Part shown: positions 52,984-54,115 of the stretch, piece by piece
Numbering within the stretch: the stretch's first letter is position 1
Layout of the letters: every line of letters starts with the position of its first letter
The notes under the pieces: model-generated
Told to the model about the DNA's origin: nothing
The model's input: only the letters and a program-made list of their open reading frames with translations
The model's database searches: none
NCBI GenBank assembly: GCA_003249955.1
Contig: QKHS01000063.1
Span: 1-54,115 of the forward strand
DNA from: Bacteroidales bacterium
GTDB lineage: Bacteria; Bacteroidota; Bacteroidia; Bacteroidales; ML635J-15
Direction: 5' to 3'
DNA length: 54,115 bases
Made by a program: the position numbers and the translations under genes

Positions 52984-53547
52984 TCACTTCTTGTAATCCA
53001 TTGCGCCTTTCATAAACTGCAAAAATCCAAAAACAATTGCTCCCCAGAATATAAAACCTAAATCTGCAAGAGTCGCGACAATTCCTCCCACACACCACAT
53101 TGCTCCGTAAATCATATTATTTTTAGCATTGTCATGCTCCCCTCCTTTCCCGGAGTGTTTGGATATTCTTTCAACAATGCTTAAAGCATCCGTTTCTACC
53201 AGACCAGCCTGAACCAATAGCAAAACCACCTCATTTGAAGGCTTTCCTTCTTTAAAAAGCAACTCTGCAGCAAATTCCTTAAATGTTGCATCCGATTCCC
53301 AGAAACGGATGACACAATCTTCCGCATAATCTGGTTTTCTGCCTAAAACCTGCAATGCTTTTTTAAAATGTGTATCCTTAACTTTAAAAATATATACATC
53401 CTCTCCATACACAGGTGTTACAATTACATTTCCATGGCTTTGATGTTCTATAATGTATTTAATACTATTAGCCTCAAAGATATCTGTTACCTGCAAAGCT
53501 AATTCTTTAAAAGCCCCCCTCTCTATTTCAAAAAAATCTTCGTTCAT
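52984..53547 (-). CDS. membrane protein of unknown function
   Basis: A 187-aa protein. Residues 1-110 are soluble, alpha-beta, with an N-terminal IERGAFKELALQVTDIFEANSIKYIIEHQSHG resembling small nucleotide- or signal-transducing domains. After a helical EVVLLLVQAGLVETDALSIVERISK segment and a basic/histidine-containing linker (SKHSGKGGEHD) come two C-terminal hydrophobic segments (about 145-161 and 166-182). I cannot assign a family. It is a single gene, followed by ~130 bases of AT-rich spacer before the 52847 gene. Confidence 0.65.
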   Translation of the reverse strand: MNEDFFEIERGAFKELALQVTDIFEANSIKYIIEHQSHGNVIVTPVYGEDVYIFKVKDTHFKKALQVLGRKPDYAEDCVIRFWESDATFKEFAAELLFKEGKPSNEVVLLLVQAGLVETDALSIVERISKHSGKGGEHDNAKNNMIYGAMWCVGGIVATLADLGFIFWGAIVFGFLQFMKGAMDYKK

Positions 53548-53910
53548 TGGTTTTTAGTTTGATTTCAGGATAAAAATAATAAAATCCACGTTTGCTAAGA
53601 ATAATTAATTTAAAAAGTAAGTATAACCTTTTCTAAAATTGTCAAAACAGTCAAAACAAATAAACTGTAACTAAATATTATCAGTGGGGTTGCTCCCGCG
53701 AGCCCGGTAGGGGGAGACATTACAAAGCAAAAATATCACTTATGCTTCGCAGAATTTTATTAATGTCCTCAAAATCTGAGAAACTATGGGATCAAGCAAA
53801 AATTCTGGGGGGAGTTTTTCTGCGTTAAATGAAAAAAGCATAGCGACGCATATTCAGAAAAGCGACGCGGGTAGGCCATGGAAAAACGGCGGGCCAGCTC
53901 CGGGGGTGAA

Positions 53911-54036
53911 AATCAAAACAACTAGAATTGTGGCAAGCTGACATTATTATGTCATTCTCTAAAACAAAGTTTGAAAGGAATGTGTGATGGAACTTTGTTT
54001 TAGGCCCGGTTGCCATACAATTCTGTTGTTTTGATT
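53911..54036. ncRNA. putative structured RNA or repetitive element with three-way-junction architecture
   Basis: An outer stem pairs 53911-53936 with 54010-54036: about 25 base pairs in three runs of 12, 8 and 5, with small bulges. Enclosed are a hairpin TGACAT-TATT-ATGTCA (53939-53954) and a 13-bp stem CTAAAACAAAGTT (53959-53971) / AACTTTGTTTTAG (53991-54003) with a 19-base loop. The arrangement is a compact multi-branched fold. It could be a non-coding RNA, an IS/RAYT-related repeat or an attachment-like site. Orientation cannot be told. Confidence 0.45.
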
Positions 54037-54073
54037 GAGGCGGGGTGAAGCTTTGTTTTTCCTAGCCCTTTTG

Positions 54074-54100
54074 TTTCTTTTGTGGCAATGACAAAAGAAA
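54074..54100. repeat. perfect 10-bp hairpin next to the structured element
   Basis: TTTCTTTTGT (54074-54083) and ACAAAAGAAA (54091-54100) pair perfectly with the seven-base loop GGCAATG. This pyrimidine/purine hairpin is of a sort I have seen repeatedly in Bacteroidetes intergenic regions (memory, unverified). It probably belongs to the same dispersed element. Confidence 0.55.
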
Positions 54101-54115
54101 GAGATAATCAAGAAT

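Larger units (their letters stand above)
53548..54115. other. 568-bp gene-free region with GC-shifted structured element
   Basis: No supported gene. The first 90 bases are AT-rich with tandem GTCAAAACA units near 53640. From about 53685 composition shifts to GC-rich patches (GCTCCCGCGAGCCCGG at 53692, GGCGGGCC at 53888) and G-runs unlike the rest of the window. AGCGACGC occurs twice (near 53842 and 53861). The segment from 53911 on is dominated by nested inverted repeats. A 63-codon frame exists on the minus strand but looks spurious. Confidence 0.55.

Noticed and set aside
53825-54016. 63-codon minus-strand frame at the right edge
   Set aside because: It lies across the inverted repeats, with unusual amino acid composition (many Phe, His, Pro, Arg) and no ribosome site; likely spurious.
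1-54115. tRNA or rRNA genes
   Set aside because: No cloverleaf with the GTTCGA-type T arm or rRNA landmark was found by eye in the intergenic regions; a tRNA search tool was not available to confirm.

Overview
The window looks like a stretch of chromosome from an AT-rich member of the Bacteroidetes (class Bacteroidia, probably near Bacteroidales/Marinilabiliales). Three lines support this. Three large secreted proteins end in type IX secretion (T9SS) type A sorting domains. Several genes are preceded by the Bacteroidetes promoter form TTG-N17-22-TAnnTTTG. The guaB / tandem peptidyl-prolyl isomerase / divergent recQ arrangement is one I associate with this phylum. No rRNA, tRNA, CRISPR array, intact transposase, phage gene or plasmid gene was found. 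The genus cannot be named from the sequence alone.

Layout. 1-1577: a minus-strand group cut by the window edge, with a nucleoside-phosphorylase-like protein, an unrecognised 105-aa protein and the first 21 codons of a third gene. 1578-4466: a repeat-rich zone flanking an IMP dehydrogenase-like paralogue; it holds tandem ~141-bp repeats, a duplicated ~58-bp segment and a perfect 22-bp inverted repeat. 4467-7995: lipoprotein, FAD-dependent dehydrogenase and gpmI. 8308-10907: plus-strand surface and secreted proteins. 10931-15580: xanthine dehydrogenase operon xdhC-xdhA-xdhB. 15783-20892: two long T9SS cargo proteins, one made of twelve ~36-aa repeats. 21321-23511: a TetR-type regulator convergent with a MATE exporter. 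23857-26670: TonB-dependent receptor with a small exported protein. 26882-28892: ResB-like/CcsA cytochrome c assembly pair. 28901-38581: a signalling cluster of two hybrid histidine kinases, one simple kinase and one lone receiver, interrupted by a CAP-domain and a DUF2147 protein. 38598-44820: guaB followed by three periplasmic foldase genes and a cyclophilin. 45061-52268: recQ, two lipoproteins, an aminotransferase, a small membrane protein, an HD-domain protein and a phosphohexomutase. 52362-53547: two small envelope proteins. 53640-54115: a GC-shifted, non-coding, strongly structured element.

How the genes fit together. Most of the window is core metabolism and envelope biology: purine metabolism (two IMPDH family members, xanthine dehydrogenase, a phosphorylase-like protein), glycolysis (gpmI), sugar-phosphate interconversion, outer-membrane protein folding, T9SS cargo, c-type cytochrome maturation and a phosphorelay cluster.

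The least explained parts are the left-edge operon, the structured element at the right end, the four-half-site operator in front of the TetR gene, and the 5' leader of the MATE gene. I found no complete, convincingly new defence or mobile system. The left-edge operon is the best place to look, but it is truncated.
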